From assembly GCA_038239195.1 (NCBI GenBank), contig JBBSEZ010000129.1, positions 1 through 22,300 on the forward strand: a stretch of 22,300 nucleotides of DNA, written 5' to 3'. The notes under the pieces were generated by a model, which saw nothing but the letters and a program-made list of their open reading frames with translations, was not told the origin of the DNA and did not search any database. Origin of the DNA: JBBSEZ01 sp038239195. GTDB lineage: Bacteria > Planctomycetota > Planctomycetia > Gemmatales > Gemmataceae. Of this stretch, positions 1 to 7,657 are shown piece by piece. How positions within the stretch are numbered: the stretch's first letter is position 1; every line of letters starts with the position of its first letter. A program made the position numbers and the translations under genes.

Positions 1-1350
1 ACCCCACCCTGCGCTGGTCCCCTTCGTCTTTCGCGCCGCCAGCTTTTGCAAGTGGGCGGGGCCAGCCTCCTGGGCCTGAGCCTGCCGCGCTTGCTCCAGG
101 CCGACGCGGGCCGGCCGCGGACCGCCCGCGCCGACGCTTGCATCCTCGTCTTCCTCAACGGCGGGCCGAGCCACCTCGACACGTGGGACATGAAGCCCGA
201 CGCCCCCGCCGAGGTGCGCGGGCCCTTCAAGCCCATCGCCACCAGTCTGCCGGGCGTGCAGTTGAGCGAGCACCTGCCGCGCCTGGCCCGCCAGATGCAT
301 CGGTGTGCCCTTTTGCGTTCGGTGCATCACAGCGTCAACAACGCCCACGCGGCGGCGGTCTACACGGGGCTGACCGGCCACGACCGCGGCGAGATCGGCG
401 GCGGCGCCCGGCCGACCGACAACCCGGCCATCGGCTCCGTCGTCGCCACGTGTCGCCCGCCGCGGGCCACGGTGGTGCCCTACGCGTCGATGCCCTACGT
501 CACGCAGGAGGGCGCCGGCGGCCCGCCGCAACCGGGCTTCACCGGCGGGCTGCTCGGCCGGACGCACGACCCGCTGTTCGTGCTGCGCGACCCCAACTCC
601 CCCGCCTTCGCCATGCCCGAGCTGGGCCTCGGCGCCGACGTCAACGCCGCCCGGCTCGACGCGCGCAAGCGCCTGCTGGGGCAGTTCCACGGCCGGGGGG
701 ACGCCGACCGCACCGGGCGCGAGATGACGGGCTTTCAGGAGCGGGCGTTCAACCTGCTGGTGTCGCCGGCGACGAAACGCGCCTTTCGGCTCGACCAGGA
801 GCCGGCGCCGGTGCGCGACGCCTACGGCCGCAACATCTACGGGCAGAGCGTACTGCTGGCCCGGCGGCTGATCGAGGCGGGGACGCGCGTGGCTTGCATC
901 TCGTGGGCGCCGGACGCCAACGCGACCTGGGACACGCACGGCGGCAACTTCACCAAGCTCAAGGGCACGCTGCTACCGCAGCTCGACGCCGCCGTGTCGA
1001 GCTTGCTGACCGACCTGGCCGAGCGCGGCCTGCTGGAGCGGACGCTGGTGGCGGTGATGGGCGAGTTCGGTCGCACGCCGAAGGTCAACGGCAACGCCGG
1101 GCGCGACCACTGGAACTTCTGTTACGGGCTGATGCTGGCGGGCGGCGGGATCAAGCCGGGCTTCGTTTATGGGGCGAGCGATCGCATCGGCTCGCGCCCG
1201 AGCCGCAACCCGTGTACGCCCGGCGACGTCGTCTCGACGATCTATGCGTGCCTGGGCATCGACCCGAAGATGGAGGTGCACGACCGGCTGGGGCGGCCGT
1301 TCCCTCTGGTGCCGGCGGGGGCACCGATCCGCGAGTTGCTGGCGAACTGA
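1..1350 (+). CDS. DUF1501 family Tat-exported protein, 5' end outside window
   Basis: The frame is open from base 1, so the true start lies upstream; the first internal start-like codon (TTG at 46) falls inside the signal region and is not the start. Bases 31-60 encode SRRQLLQVGG, with a twin-arginine pair at 34-39 followed by a hydrophobic stretch, which is a Tat signal typical of planctomycete DUF1501 proteins. The body shows family landmarks: FLNGGPSHLDTWDMKPDAP near the N-terminus, the central ISWAPDANATWDTHGGNF, and VMGEFGRTPKVNGNAGRDHW near the C-terminus. DUF1501 proteins belong to the alkaline-phosphatase/sulfatase-like fold and are usually encoded beside DUF1549/DUF1553 cytochrome-like proteins; that partner would lie to the left and is not visible. 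The catalytic role of the family is not established. The family call is firm; any substrate would be a guess. Confidence 0.9.
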   Translation, partial: TPPCAGPLRLSRRQLLQVGGASLLGLSLPRLLQADAGRPRTARADACILVFLNGGPSHLDTWDMKPDAPAEVRGPFKPIATSLPGVQLSEHLPRLARQMHRCALLRSVHHSVNNAHAAAVYTGLTGHDRGEIGGGARPTDNPAIGSVVATCRPPRATVVPYASMPYVTQEGAGGPPQPGFTGGLLGRTHDPLFVLRDPNSPAFAMPELGLGADVNAARLDARKRLLGQFHGRGDADRTGREMTGFQERAFNLLVSPATKRAFRLDQEPAPVRDAYGRNIYGQSVLLARRLIEAGTRVACISWAPDANATWDTHGGNFTKLKGTLLPQLDAAVSSLLTDLAERGLLERTLVAVMGEFGRTPKVNGNAGRDHWNFCYGLMLAGGGIKPGFVYGASDRIGSRPSRNPCTPGDVVSTIYACLGIDPKMEVHDRLGRPFPLVPAGAPIRELLAN

Positions 1351-1378
1351 CAAGGTGCGGTAAGACGGGGAGGCGCAC

Positions 1379-1996
1379 GTGGGCTCTCGCAAGCAGTCGG
1401 CTACGGCTCCCACGTCCCCCCAGGACTGGCTGTCGCGCAAGTCGGGGACTCAGGCTTACCTCCGAGGGCTCCCTGATGAGCGGAGGTTGCGGCTCTTCGC
1501 CGCCGCATACTGGCTCGCCAATGCCGCCCGGGTAGTGCAACTGCCCGGCGGCGACGGTCTGCCCGAGGCCGCCCGAGAAGCGGAGAAGATGGCCGATGGT
1601 CTCGACTCCCGGAAGGTCCTCTCGCAAAACGGCGATGGGTATACGTGCCAGGGCCCATCGGCCGCCGCCGCCGCCACCGGCGTGGCCGACGTCATCCGCT
1701 TCCATCTGCCGAGAAAGCAGAGCGCGGCCTTGGCCCACGCGATCTTCGAGGACATTTTCGGCGGCCCAGCCGGGGAGGCGAAGATCGACCCGTCGTGGCT
1801 TCGTTGGATCGACAGGACGGTGCCGCGGTTGGCGCAGCGCATCTATGAGGAGAAGGACTGGGCCGCCCTTTCCATCCTGGCCGATGGCCTCGAAGAGGCG
1901 GGGTGCACGGAGCAAGCCATTCTCGACCACCTGCGCGGGCCCGGCCCCCACGTGCGAGGGTGCTGGGCAGTGGATCTGGTCCTGGGCACGAAGTGA
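1379..1996 (+). CDS. Conserved planctomycete hypothetical protein, 205 aa
   Basis: The GTG start at 1379 has a good Shine-Dalgarno sequence, GGGGAGG at 1367-1373, five bases upstream, and lies 28 bases after the DUF1501 stop. I see no catalytic motif, signal peptide or membrane segment, so the protein is probably cytoplasmic. The C-terminal part (ILADGLEEAGCTEQAILDHL, then RGPGPHVRGCW) is a signature I recognise from many Gemmata-like proteins of unknown function, where it forms the end of short repeat or SMI1-like modules. The N-terminal 70 residues (FAAAYWLANAARVVQLPG) look helical. Codon use matches the neighbours. The function is unknown; the gene itself is well supported by its SD, spacing and family-like C-terminus. 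Confidence 0.8.
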   Translation: MGSRKQSATAPTSPQDWLSRKSGTQAYLRGLPDERRLRLFAAAYWLANAARVVQLPGGDGLPEAAREAEKMADGLDSRKVLSQNGDGYTCQGPSAAAAATGVADVIRFHLPRKQSAALAHAIFEDIFGGPAGEAKIDPSWLRWIDRTVPRLAQRIYEEKDWAALSILADGLEEAGCTEQAILDHLRGPGPHVRGCWAVDLVLGTK

Positions 1997-2057
1997 CCTG
2001 GGCCTGGACCGCTCGACAAGCCTCGCCGTGCGCTGTTCATCGCCCGGAGGTGTCTCG

Positions 2058-3053
2058 ATGCGATCCCTTCTTCTCTCCCTACCCTTCTTCGTCCTCGGCC
2101 TGCTCGTCGCTGTCTCCCCCGCGCCGGCCCGGCCGAAGGACGCAATCGAGGTCAAGGAGACCGCCGATTACGTCCAGATCGACACCGACGCCCTGCAAGC
2201 GCGCATCCGCAAGAAGGGCTACGTCAGCGGCGTTGCGGGCGGGAGCTTCCTCGACCGCAAGACCGGGGCGCGCGACCTCGGCTTCGGGCTGCACGTGATG
2301 GACTTCCTGATGGCCCCCGGCTGGCGCGACGACGGCTACCCGCGCGATGCGAAACTGCACGGCAACTTGCCGAAGCATTACGTCGAGGGCCCACAAATCT
2401 GCACGCAGGCGAAGGAGCTGAAACCCGAGATCGCGCGGGGCAAGGGCTTCGTCGCCGTCACGCTGCGCTACGTGTTTCACAAGCCGGGCAAGGGCTACAA
2501 GGCGGGCTCGACCTGGGAGCAGGTTCTCGTCTTCCAGCCCGGCGTGCGCTACGTCCTCTCCTCGGAGTGCATCACCAGCGTCAACGGCGTCGAGGACCTG
2601 TTCTATCGCATCGACATGCCGGGCCACGTGCGCCACAAGGGCGGCGACAACTTCGCGCAAATCTACCTGAGCCATCTCGAAAAGCCGATCCCAGCCTCGC
2701 GATTCAAGGAGGACTTCGGCCCGGACGCGAAGTACCTCTACCAGCGCAAGGGCGGCAAGGTGCCGCAGCGGATGATCCGGGCCTATCAGGTGAAGCTCGC
2801 CGGCAAGCCGGGGCCGTGGCTGGCGGGGATGACGCTCGACCCGGCGGCTGTCTCCGAGGCGTGGTGCCACCAGCGCGGCTACGTCTGCTTCATCCAGGAG
2901 CTCCATGGCCGCCGGGTCAAAACAGGAGAGCGCTTCGGGGCTGCCTACGTCGTCGGCTGGTTCGACGACGTCCGGGAGATGGAGAGGGTGTACGACCGCT
3001 ACAAGGAGAAGCGGGCCATCGTGGTGGAGAAGGGGAAGTTTCGGCTGGAGTGA
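2058..3053 (+). CDS. Secreted hypothetical protein, 331 aa
   Basis: The ATG at 2058 is preceded by GGAGG at 2046-2050 (seven-base spacing) and opens a clear Sec signal peptide: MRSLLLSLPFFVLGLLVAVS with a likely cut after SPAPA. The frame stays open upstream to 1596, but that part overlaps the preceding gene out of phase and has no SD, so I reject it. The mature protein is rich in aromatic and basic residues (DTDALQARIRKKGYVSGVAGGSF, FDDVREMERVYDRYKEK), consistent with a beta-rich periplasmic protein resembling sugar-binding or DUF6807-like planctomycete proteins, but I cannot name a family. It lies 61 bases after the previous gene and about 100 bases before the sigma factor. No cofactor or active-site motif is visible. 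Confidence 0.85.
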   Translation: MRSLLLSLPFFVLGLLVAVSPAPARPKDAIEVKETADYVQIDTDALQARIRKKGYVSGVAGGSFLDRKTGARDLGFGLHVMDFLMAPGWRDDGYPRDAKLHGNLPKHYVEGPQICTQAKELKPEIARGKGFVAVTLRYVFHKPGKGYKAGSTWEQVLVFQPGVRYVLSSECITSVNGVEDLFYRIDMPGHVRHKGGDNFAQIYLSHLEKPIPASRFKEDFGPDAKYLYQRKGGKVPQRMIRAYQVKLAGKPGPWLAGMTLDPAAVSEAWCHQRGYVCFIQELHGRRVKTGERFGAAYVVGWFDDVREMERVYDRYKEKRAIVVEKGKFRLE

Positions 3054-3157
3054 GGGGGCCCGCGGGAGCGAGTGGAGCGGGAACGACGCCCGGCGCCTCA
3101 CAAGAGCTCTCCTCGCACGTTGATGGAGGGAGCAAGAGACGCGCCAAGGAGACAGCG

Positions 3158-3667
3158 TTGGCGAGCAACAGGCCCGAGGTTGCGGGCTTTGCGGAGGTGG
3201 TACACGAACACTGGGCCGCGGTCTATCGGCTGCTCCACTCCTTGACGGGCAATACGCATGCCACGGAGGACCTGGCCCAGGAGACGTTTCTGCGCGCGCT
3301 GAAGGGATGGGGCTCCTTCGAGCCAGGCACCCGGCTGCGGGCCTGGCTCTTGCGGATCGCCAGCAACGCCTTCTTCGACGAGGCCCGCAAGGGCAAGCGG
3401 GCGCGCCTGGCGCCGCTCGACCACGAGCCAGCCGGCCGGGGCCCTCCCGCCGGGCACGACCTGGAGATGGCCGAGCAGGCCGCACTGGTGCGGGAGGCCA
3501 TGAAGGAACTGTCGGACCTCACGCGCCTTGTTTTTCACCTGCGGGCGGAGGAGGACCTGCCCTTCCGCGAGATCGCCGAGTTGGCCGGCACGACGGAGCA
3601 GGCCGCCCGCTGGCACATGCACCAGGCCCGGAGCAAGTTGCTGGAGCGCCTGGGGGACAAACTATGA
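3158..3667 (+). CDS. ECF-type RNA polymerase sigma factor
   Basis: This 169-aa protein has the two-domain layout of extracytoplasmic-function sigma factors. Region 2 (about residues 8-80) holds HATEDLAQETFLRALKGWGS and LRAWLLRIASNAFFDEARK, the core-binding and -10-binding helices. Region 4 (about 115-168) holds LVFHLRAEEDLPFREIAELA followed by the helix-turn-helix GTTEQAARWHMHQARSKLLE. I chose the TTG at 3158 because AAGGAGA lies at 3146-3152, five bases upstream, and because the protein then begins just before region 2; no ATG or GTG in this frame is better placed. Its stop overlaps the ATG of the anti-sigma gene (ATGA at 3664-3667), which points to translational coupling and co-regulation. 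The regulon is unknown. Confidence 0.92.
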   Translation: MASNRPEVAGFAEVVHEHWAAVYRLLHSLTGNTHATEDLAQETFLRALKGWGSFEPGTRLRAWLLRIASNAFFDEARKGKRARLAPLDHEPAGRGPPAGHDLEMAEQAALVREAMKELSDLTRLVFHLRAEEDLPFREIAELAGTTEQAARWHMHQARSKLLERLGDKL

Positions 3668-4536
3668 ACTGCCGCGAAACGGAAGACTGGCTGCTGCACG
3701 CGGAACGCCCGCTTCGGCTCGGGACGGACGAGCTGCGCGAGCACGTCGAGGCCTGCCCCGGCTGCCGGGGGTTTGCGCGGCGGCTCGATCGCCTCGAACG
3801 GGCGTATTGCGCGGCGCCCTTGCCGGCCAGCGCTCACCGCGCCCGCCTGGCGTTCTTGCAGCGCCACGTCGCGATGCCGCGACGGCCTTTCTTGCGGCGC
3901 GCCGCGCGCTGGGCGGTCGCCGCCCTGCTGCTGCTCGCCGTGGGGCTGGGCACCTGGGCGGTGCTGGCCCCGTCCAAGGCCAACGCCGGCGACCTCGTCG
4001 AGCGCCTCGTGGACTGGAACCTCGAACTGACCGAAGCGCCCTCGCCGGAGGAGCGCCAGCGCATCTTCGCCGAGCGCGACGGCACGCTCCGCGACGAACT
4101 TAAGCGCGCGCGCCTGCCGGCCGAGGAGCGCGCCCTCGCGGAGTCGCTGCTCGACGTCGCCTCGCAGATCGCCCAAACGGAAGCGCCCCTGGAGGACGCC
4201 GAGCACTTCGACAAGATCGCCGACCAGCTCTTCGCGCGGATCGAGTCCCCCGCGGGCGCGGACAGGGGGCCCCAGCGCGCCCGCATGGCCCGCTGCTACG
4301 AGCGCGTGCTCGAGCGCGGGGTCGATGCCAACCTGGAGCGCGTTCGCGTCGGCAAGAAGAAGATGGGCGCCCCGCAGAAGGGCAAGATGGACTGGATCAT
4401 GAAGCGCGACCGCGACCGGGGCGAGAAGCTGGAGCGGATGGTGGAGCGCGATCCCGGGGCCGCCGGGCCGGAGATGCGCAAGGCCCTGGACAAGTGGCAC
4501 AAGCGGCCCAAGCACAAGGGCCGCGGCAAGTGGTGA
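3664..4536 (+). CDS. Zinc-finger anti-sigma factor with one membrane segment
   Basis: This 290-aa protein starts at the ATG that overlaps the sigma-factor stop. The N-terminal cytoplasmic part carries the Hx3Cx2C zinc motif of ZAS anti-sigma domains (H27, C31, C34, in REHVEACPGCRGF). A single membrane helix follows at about residues 82-102 (WAVAALLLLAVGLGTWAVLA), flanked by arginines on the inner side. The outer part (about 105-290) is strongly charged and helical, with coiled-coil-like stretches, and ends in a very basic tail (KWHKRPKHKGRGKW). By family knowledge it binds and silences the sigma factor encoded just upstream until an envelope signal is sensed. The long outer helical domain is longer than in minimal ZAS proteins and could be the sensor. 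The pairing is very secure; the signal is unknown. Confidence 0.88.
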   Translation: MNCRETEDWLLHAERPLRLGTDELREHVEACPGCRGFARRLDRLERAYCAAPLPASAHRARLAFLQRHVAMPRRPFLRRAARWAVAALLLLAVGLGTWAVLAPSKANAGDLVERLVDWNLELTEAPSPEERQRIFAERDGTLRDELKRARLPAEERALAESLLDVASQIAQTEAPLEDAEHFDKIADQLFARIESPAGADRGPQRARMARCYERVLERGVDANLERVRVGKKKMGAPQKGKMDWIMKRDRDRGEKLERMVERDPGAAGPEMRKALDKWHKRPKHKGRGKW

Positions 4537-4559
4537 AATCGTTCTCGTTCGACTAACAA

Positions 4560-4613
4560 GTCGCCCCTGGCGACGTTGAGAATTTACAACAGGGCAACGT
4601 CGCCCTTCGCGAC
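4560..4613 (+). promoter_or_regulatory. Alternative hairpins in leader of the Lys/Gly-rich gene
   Basis: A perfect 10-base inverted repeat, GGCGACGTTG (4569-4578) and CAACGTCGCC (4595-4604), is flanked by a second pair, GTCGC (4560-4564) and GCGAC (4609-4613), separated by symmetric four-base internal loops. The same arms can instead fold into two small local hairpins: GTCGCC-CCT-GGCGAC (4560-4574) and GTCGC-CCTTC-GCGAC (4599-4613). The long and short folds exclude each other. A pyrimidine-rich run (4621-4638) follows before the SD. This is sequence-level evidence for a possible attenuator, processing site or protein-binding site; no function is shown. Confidence 0.45.
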
Positions 4614-4659
4614 CACGAGCCCGCCTTTCTTTTTCAACCTTGGAGTGAGGAGACGACTG

Positions 4660-4884
4660 GTGAAGAAGCTACTGTTTCTGTCCGTGCTGGCCCTGGGCAC
4701 CTTCGTGGGTGGCCTGGTCTATTCCACCGTCGAGGGGGCGGCGCCTCCCACGACCGAACAGTCCGAAGTGGCCAAGAAGGGGAAAAAGGGCAAGAAGGGC
4801 AAGAAGGGGAAGGGCAAGAAGGGCAAGAGAGGGAAGGGCAAGAAGAACTCCACCGAGGCCCCCGCCAGCGCGCTGAGCGCCTGA
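4660..4884 (+). CDS. Short exported Lys/Gly-rich peptide, 74 aa
   Basis: The GTG at 4660 follows TGAGGAG at 4646-4652 with seven-base spacing. An in-frame TTG at 4576 would add 28 residues but lies inside the leader hairpin and has no SD. Residues 1-27 (KKLLFLSVLALGTFVGGLVY) form a signal peptide or membrane anchor. They are followed by a short acidic/Thr linker and then about 25 residues of almost pure Lys and Gly in KKG-type repeats, ending in a small polar tail. The net charge is extreme. Its place 124 bases after the anti-sigma gene suggests it belongs to the same operon or regulon; the basic tail of the anti-sigma protein has a similar flavour. A role in binding polyanions (nucleic acid, polyphosphate, acidic wall polymers) is inference only. 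Confidence 0.75.
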   Translation: MKKLLFLSVLALGTFVGGLVYSTVEGAAPPTTEQSEVAKKGKKGKKGKKGKGKKGKRGKGKKNSTEAPASALSA

Positions 4885-4910
4885 GCCGAGCGAAATCACC
4901 AGATCGAGAA

Positions 4911-4956
4911 GAGAAGAGGTCGCCCGCAGCGTTCCTGCCGCGGACGGCCTCTTCTC
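4911..4956 (+). terminator. Strong hairpin after the sigma/anti-sigma module
   Basis: The arms at 4911-4927 (GAGAAGAGGTCGCCCGC) and 4940-4956 (GCGGACGGCCTCTTCTC) pair over 17 positions with one G-T pair and one mismatch, around a 12-base loop. It starts 27 bases after the stop of the Lys/Gly-rich gene. The arm ends in CATTT, so the T tract is short; it is a terminator-like stem rather than a textbook one. It cleanly separates the sigma module from rnr. Confidence 0.6.
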
Positions 4957-5150
4957 ATTTGCGCAGGCTCGCCTCGCCGACGAGGGGCGTGCTCGCCGCG
5001 CGGTCCCTGCCGGGAGTGCCAGCGCGCCGCCTTGCCGCGGTGCGCGATCGCGTGCGGGAGAGGTGGACCATTTCCGAGAACGTGGTAGCCTGGACAGGGG
5101 GGGCTGTGTCTATCGGTTGAACGAGCTCTGACCTGACTCCTGGGGAACCG

Positions 5151-7295
5151 ATGGCCGATCTCACCGACCAGATCCTGTCCACCATCGCGCGTAAACAGTA
5201 CCAACCGCTCAAGGCCAAGGCGCTGGCCCGGAAGCTCGGCGTGTCCGCGCCGCAGTATCCCGAGTTTCGCCGCGCGTTGCGCCAGCTCCTCCGCGATGGC
5301 CGTATCGAGGTGGGCAAGAACCACACCGTTCGCCCCGCCCCGCCGCACGGCACCCTCACCGGCACGTTTCGTCGCACGGGCACCGGCGTCGGCTTCGTCC
5401 GGCCCCGGCCGATCGACGGCAAGACCGGCCTCGAGGTGCGCGTGCGCGAGGAAGACGCCCACGACGCCTCCACCGGCGACCTCGTCCTCGTGCGGATCAC
5501 GCGCAAGCCCAACCGGCCCGACATGAATCCGCTCGGCTGTGTGGTGCGCGTGCTGGAGCGGGCCACGCATCAGTTCGTCGGCACCTACCTCGAGCGCGAC
5601 GGCAGCGGCTACGTCCGCGTCGATGGCACCGTCTTCAGCCACAGCATCTACGTCGGCGACCCGGGAGCCAAGGGCGCCCACCCCGACGACAAGGTCGTCT
5701 TCGAGATGGTGCGCTTCCCGACGGCCGAGGACCGCGGCGAAGGCGTTCTCACCGAAGTGCTGGGGCCGCGCGGTCAGCCCGGCGTCGATACGCTCTCCAT
5801 CATTCGCGCCTACAACCTGCCCGACGTCTTCCCCGAGGAGGTGCTCCAAGAGGCGCGCGAGGCGGTCGAGGCGTTTCGCGAGGACGACCTCGACGGGCGC
5901 GAAGACTTCACCCACGATCTGGTCGTCACCATCGACCCCGTCGATGCCCGCGACTTCGACGACGCCGTGGGGCTGAAGCGCGACCAGGCAAGCGGGCATT
6001 GGGAGCTATCGGTCCACATCGCCGACGTCGGCCATTTCGCCCCCCAGGGCGGGGCCCTCGACCGCGAGGCCCGCAAGCGCGCCACCAGCGTCTACCTGCC
6101 GCAGCGCGTGCTGCCGATGTTCCCCGAGCTGATCTCCAACCACCTCGCCAGCCTCCAGCAGGGGAAGGTCCGCTACGTCAAGAGCGCCATCGTGTCCTTC
6201 ACGGGCGAGGGCCAGAAGACGGCCACGCGCTTCGCCAACGGCGCCATCCGCGCTCGGCGGCGCTTTACCTACGAACAGGTGATGGCCCTGCTCGAGCACG
6301 GCAACCCGACGGCCAACGGCGGGGGCGTCGAGCCGGAGGTCTACGAACTGCTGCTGCGGATGCGCGAGTTGGCGATGGTGTTGCGGCAGCGGCGGCTCCA
6401 GCGCGGGGCCCTGGAACTGAGCATGCCGGAGACGGAGCTGGAATACGACGAGCAGGGCCGCGTGACGGGCGGGCATTTCCGCAAGCACGACGTGAGCCAT
6501 CAGATCGTCGAGGAATTCATGCTGGCCGCCAACGAGGCCGTGGCTGCGCAGCTCGACGAGTTGGACGTGCCGTTCCTACGGCGCGTGCATCCCGACCCCG
6601 ACCCGTTCAAGCTGGAGTCGTTCGCGACGTTCGCGCGCAGCCTCGGCTACAAGGTCTCGAGCGTGATGGACCGCTTCACGCTACAGCGCATCCTCGAGCG
6701 CTCGGCCCGCCAGCCCGAGGCCTACGCCGTCCACTATGCGCTGTTGCGCAGCCTCAAGCAGGCGGTTTACAGCCCCGTGGACGAGGGGCACTACGCCCTG
6801 GCCAGCGAGGACTACTGCCACTTCACCTCTCCGATTCGTCGCTATCCCGACCTGACCGTCCATCGCCTGCTCGGGCGCTGGCTGCGCACGGGCAAGGCGG
6901 GGAGCGACGAGACGGAACTGGCGGCGCTGGGCGAGCACTGTAGCAAGATGGAGCGGCGGGCGGAGATGGCCGAGCGCGAGCTGGTCAAGCTGAAATTGCT
7001 GACCTACCTGAGCGACCGGCTGGGATTGGAGCTGGAGGTGGTGATAACGGGGGTGGCGGACTACGGCTTCTTTGGCCAGGCCGAGCAGTTGCCGGTCGAG
7101 GGGCTGGTCCACGTCAGCACGCTGCCGGACGATTACTACTACTACGAGGAGACGACGCACAGCCTGACGGGCCGGCGCTCGGGGCGGTGTTTTCGGCTGG
7201 GCGACAAGGTGCAGGTCACGGTGGTGCGCGTCGATTTGCAGAAGCGCCAGCTCGATTTCCGCGTGGGGCGCCCGCCGGGGGCGACTGGGCGGTAG
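5151..7295 (+). CDS. rnr: Ribonuclease R
   Basis: This 714-aa enzyme of the RNase II/R family degrades structured RNA 3' to 5' in the cytoplasm. In order it has an N-terminal winged-helix-like region (KALARKLGVSAPQYPEFRRAL), two cold-shock-type segments (about 66-90, GTGVGFVRPR, and about 143-165, RDGSGYVRVDG), the RNB catalytic domain and a C-terminal S1 domain (about 625-705). The catalytic signature IDPVDARDFDDA gives D262, D268, D270 and D271, matching the metal-binding aspartates of E. coli RNase R. HFTSPIRRYPDLTVHRLL marks the end of the RNB domain. It lacks the long Lys-rich tail of the E. coli protein (813 aa), as many shorter homologues do. The start is ATG at 5151 with a modest GGGGAA at 5142-5147. 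It appears to be monocistronic, between a hairpin upstream and a convergent gene downstream. Confidence 0.96.
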   Translation: MADLTDQILSTIARKQYQPLKAKALARKLGVSAPQYPEFRRALRQLLRDGRIEVGKNHTVRPAPPHGTLTGTFRRTGTGVGFVRPRPIDGKTGLEVRVREEDAHDASTGDLVLVRITRKPNRPDMNPLGCVVRVLERATHQFVGTYLERDGSGYVRVDGTVFSHSIYVGDPGAKGAHPDDKVVFEMVRFPTAEDRGEGVLTEVLGPRGQPGVDTLSIIRAYNLPDVFPEEVLQEAREAVEAFREDDLDGREDFTHDLVVTIDPVDARDFDDAVGLKRDQASGHWELSVHIADVGHFAPQGGALDREARKRATSVYLPQRVLPMFPELISNHLASLQQGKVRYVKSAIVSFTGEGQKTATRFANGAIRARRRFTYEQVMALLEHGNPTANGGGVEPEVYELLLRMRELAMVLRQRRLQRGALELSMPETELEYDEQGRVTGGHFRKHDVSHQIVEEFMLAANEAVAAQLDELDVPFLRRVHPDPDPFKLESFATFARSLGYKVSSVMDRFTLQRILERSARQPEAYAVHYALLRSLKQAVYSPVDEGHYALASEDYCHFTSPIRRYPDLTVHRLLGRWLRTGKAGSDETELAALGEHCSKMERRAEMAERELVKLKLLTYLSDRLGLELEVVITGVADYGFFGQAEQLPVEGLVHVSTLPDDYYYYEETTHSLTGRRSGRCFRLGDKVQVTVVRVDLQKRQLDFRVGRPPGATGR

Positions 7296-7657
7296 ACGAC
7301 CGTTTCGCAAGTCCGACGCCCGTCTGGCAGCCCGACGCGCCAGTTTTGGAGTTCCGCGTTTCGAGAGACAGACGACGGAGAAAAAGGAAAGGCAGGGCCC
7401 CAGCGCAGCGACAGGGGGCTACCCCGCTTTTCCGCACGGGGCTTCCTCACGTGGAGTGGGCTGTCCGTCGAGCCAGCGCTCCAGCGAGAAGGTTGCGCGT
7501 GCCATCGCGACTGTGGCAGCGGTTGCGAACCGTCATCGGCCACTCCTTCACCTCACCCCGTGGCCTTCTTAAAGTGCCCTCCCTCGTTGGCTCGCTTGGT
7601 GGACGGGCGAAGAGCGCCGTAAACCGTCTCAACTCGACCCGGGAGGACCGGCGGCCA
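7296..7657. other. Convergent intergenic region between rnr and larB
   Basis: I see no supportable gene in these 362 bases. Short open frames here lack an SD and family features. A small inverted repeat, GGCCAC (7538-7543) and GTGGCC (7560-7565), followed by TTCTTAAAG could be a weak terminator for rnr, and CCCCG/CGGGG pairs at 7422-7426 and 7437-7441. Base composition is a little less G+C-rich than in the genes around it. Confidence 0.5.

Noticed and set aside
138..1535. A 465-codon plus-strand frame overlapping the DUF1501 gene
   Set aside because: Arg/Pro/Ala-rich shadow; the DUF1501 frame carries real family motifs and a Tat signal.
4770..4850. Tandem DNA repeat (AAGGGC/AAGAAGGG words)
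   Set aside because: The repeats are explained by Lys and Gly codons in the reading frame of the small exported peptide; they are not an array of spaced repeats.
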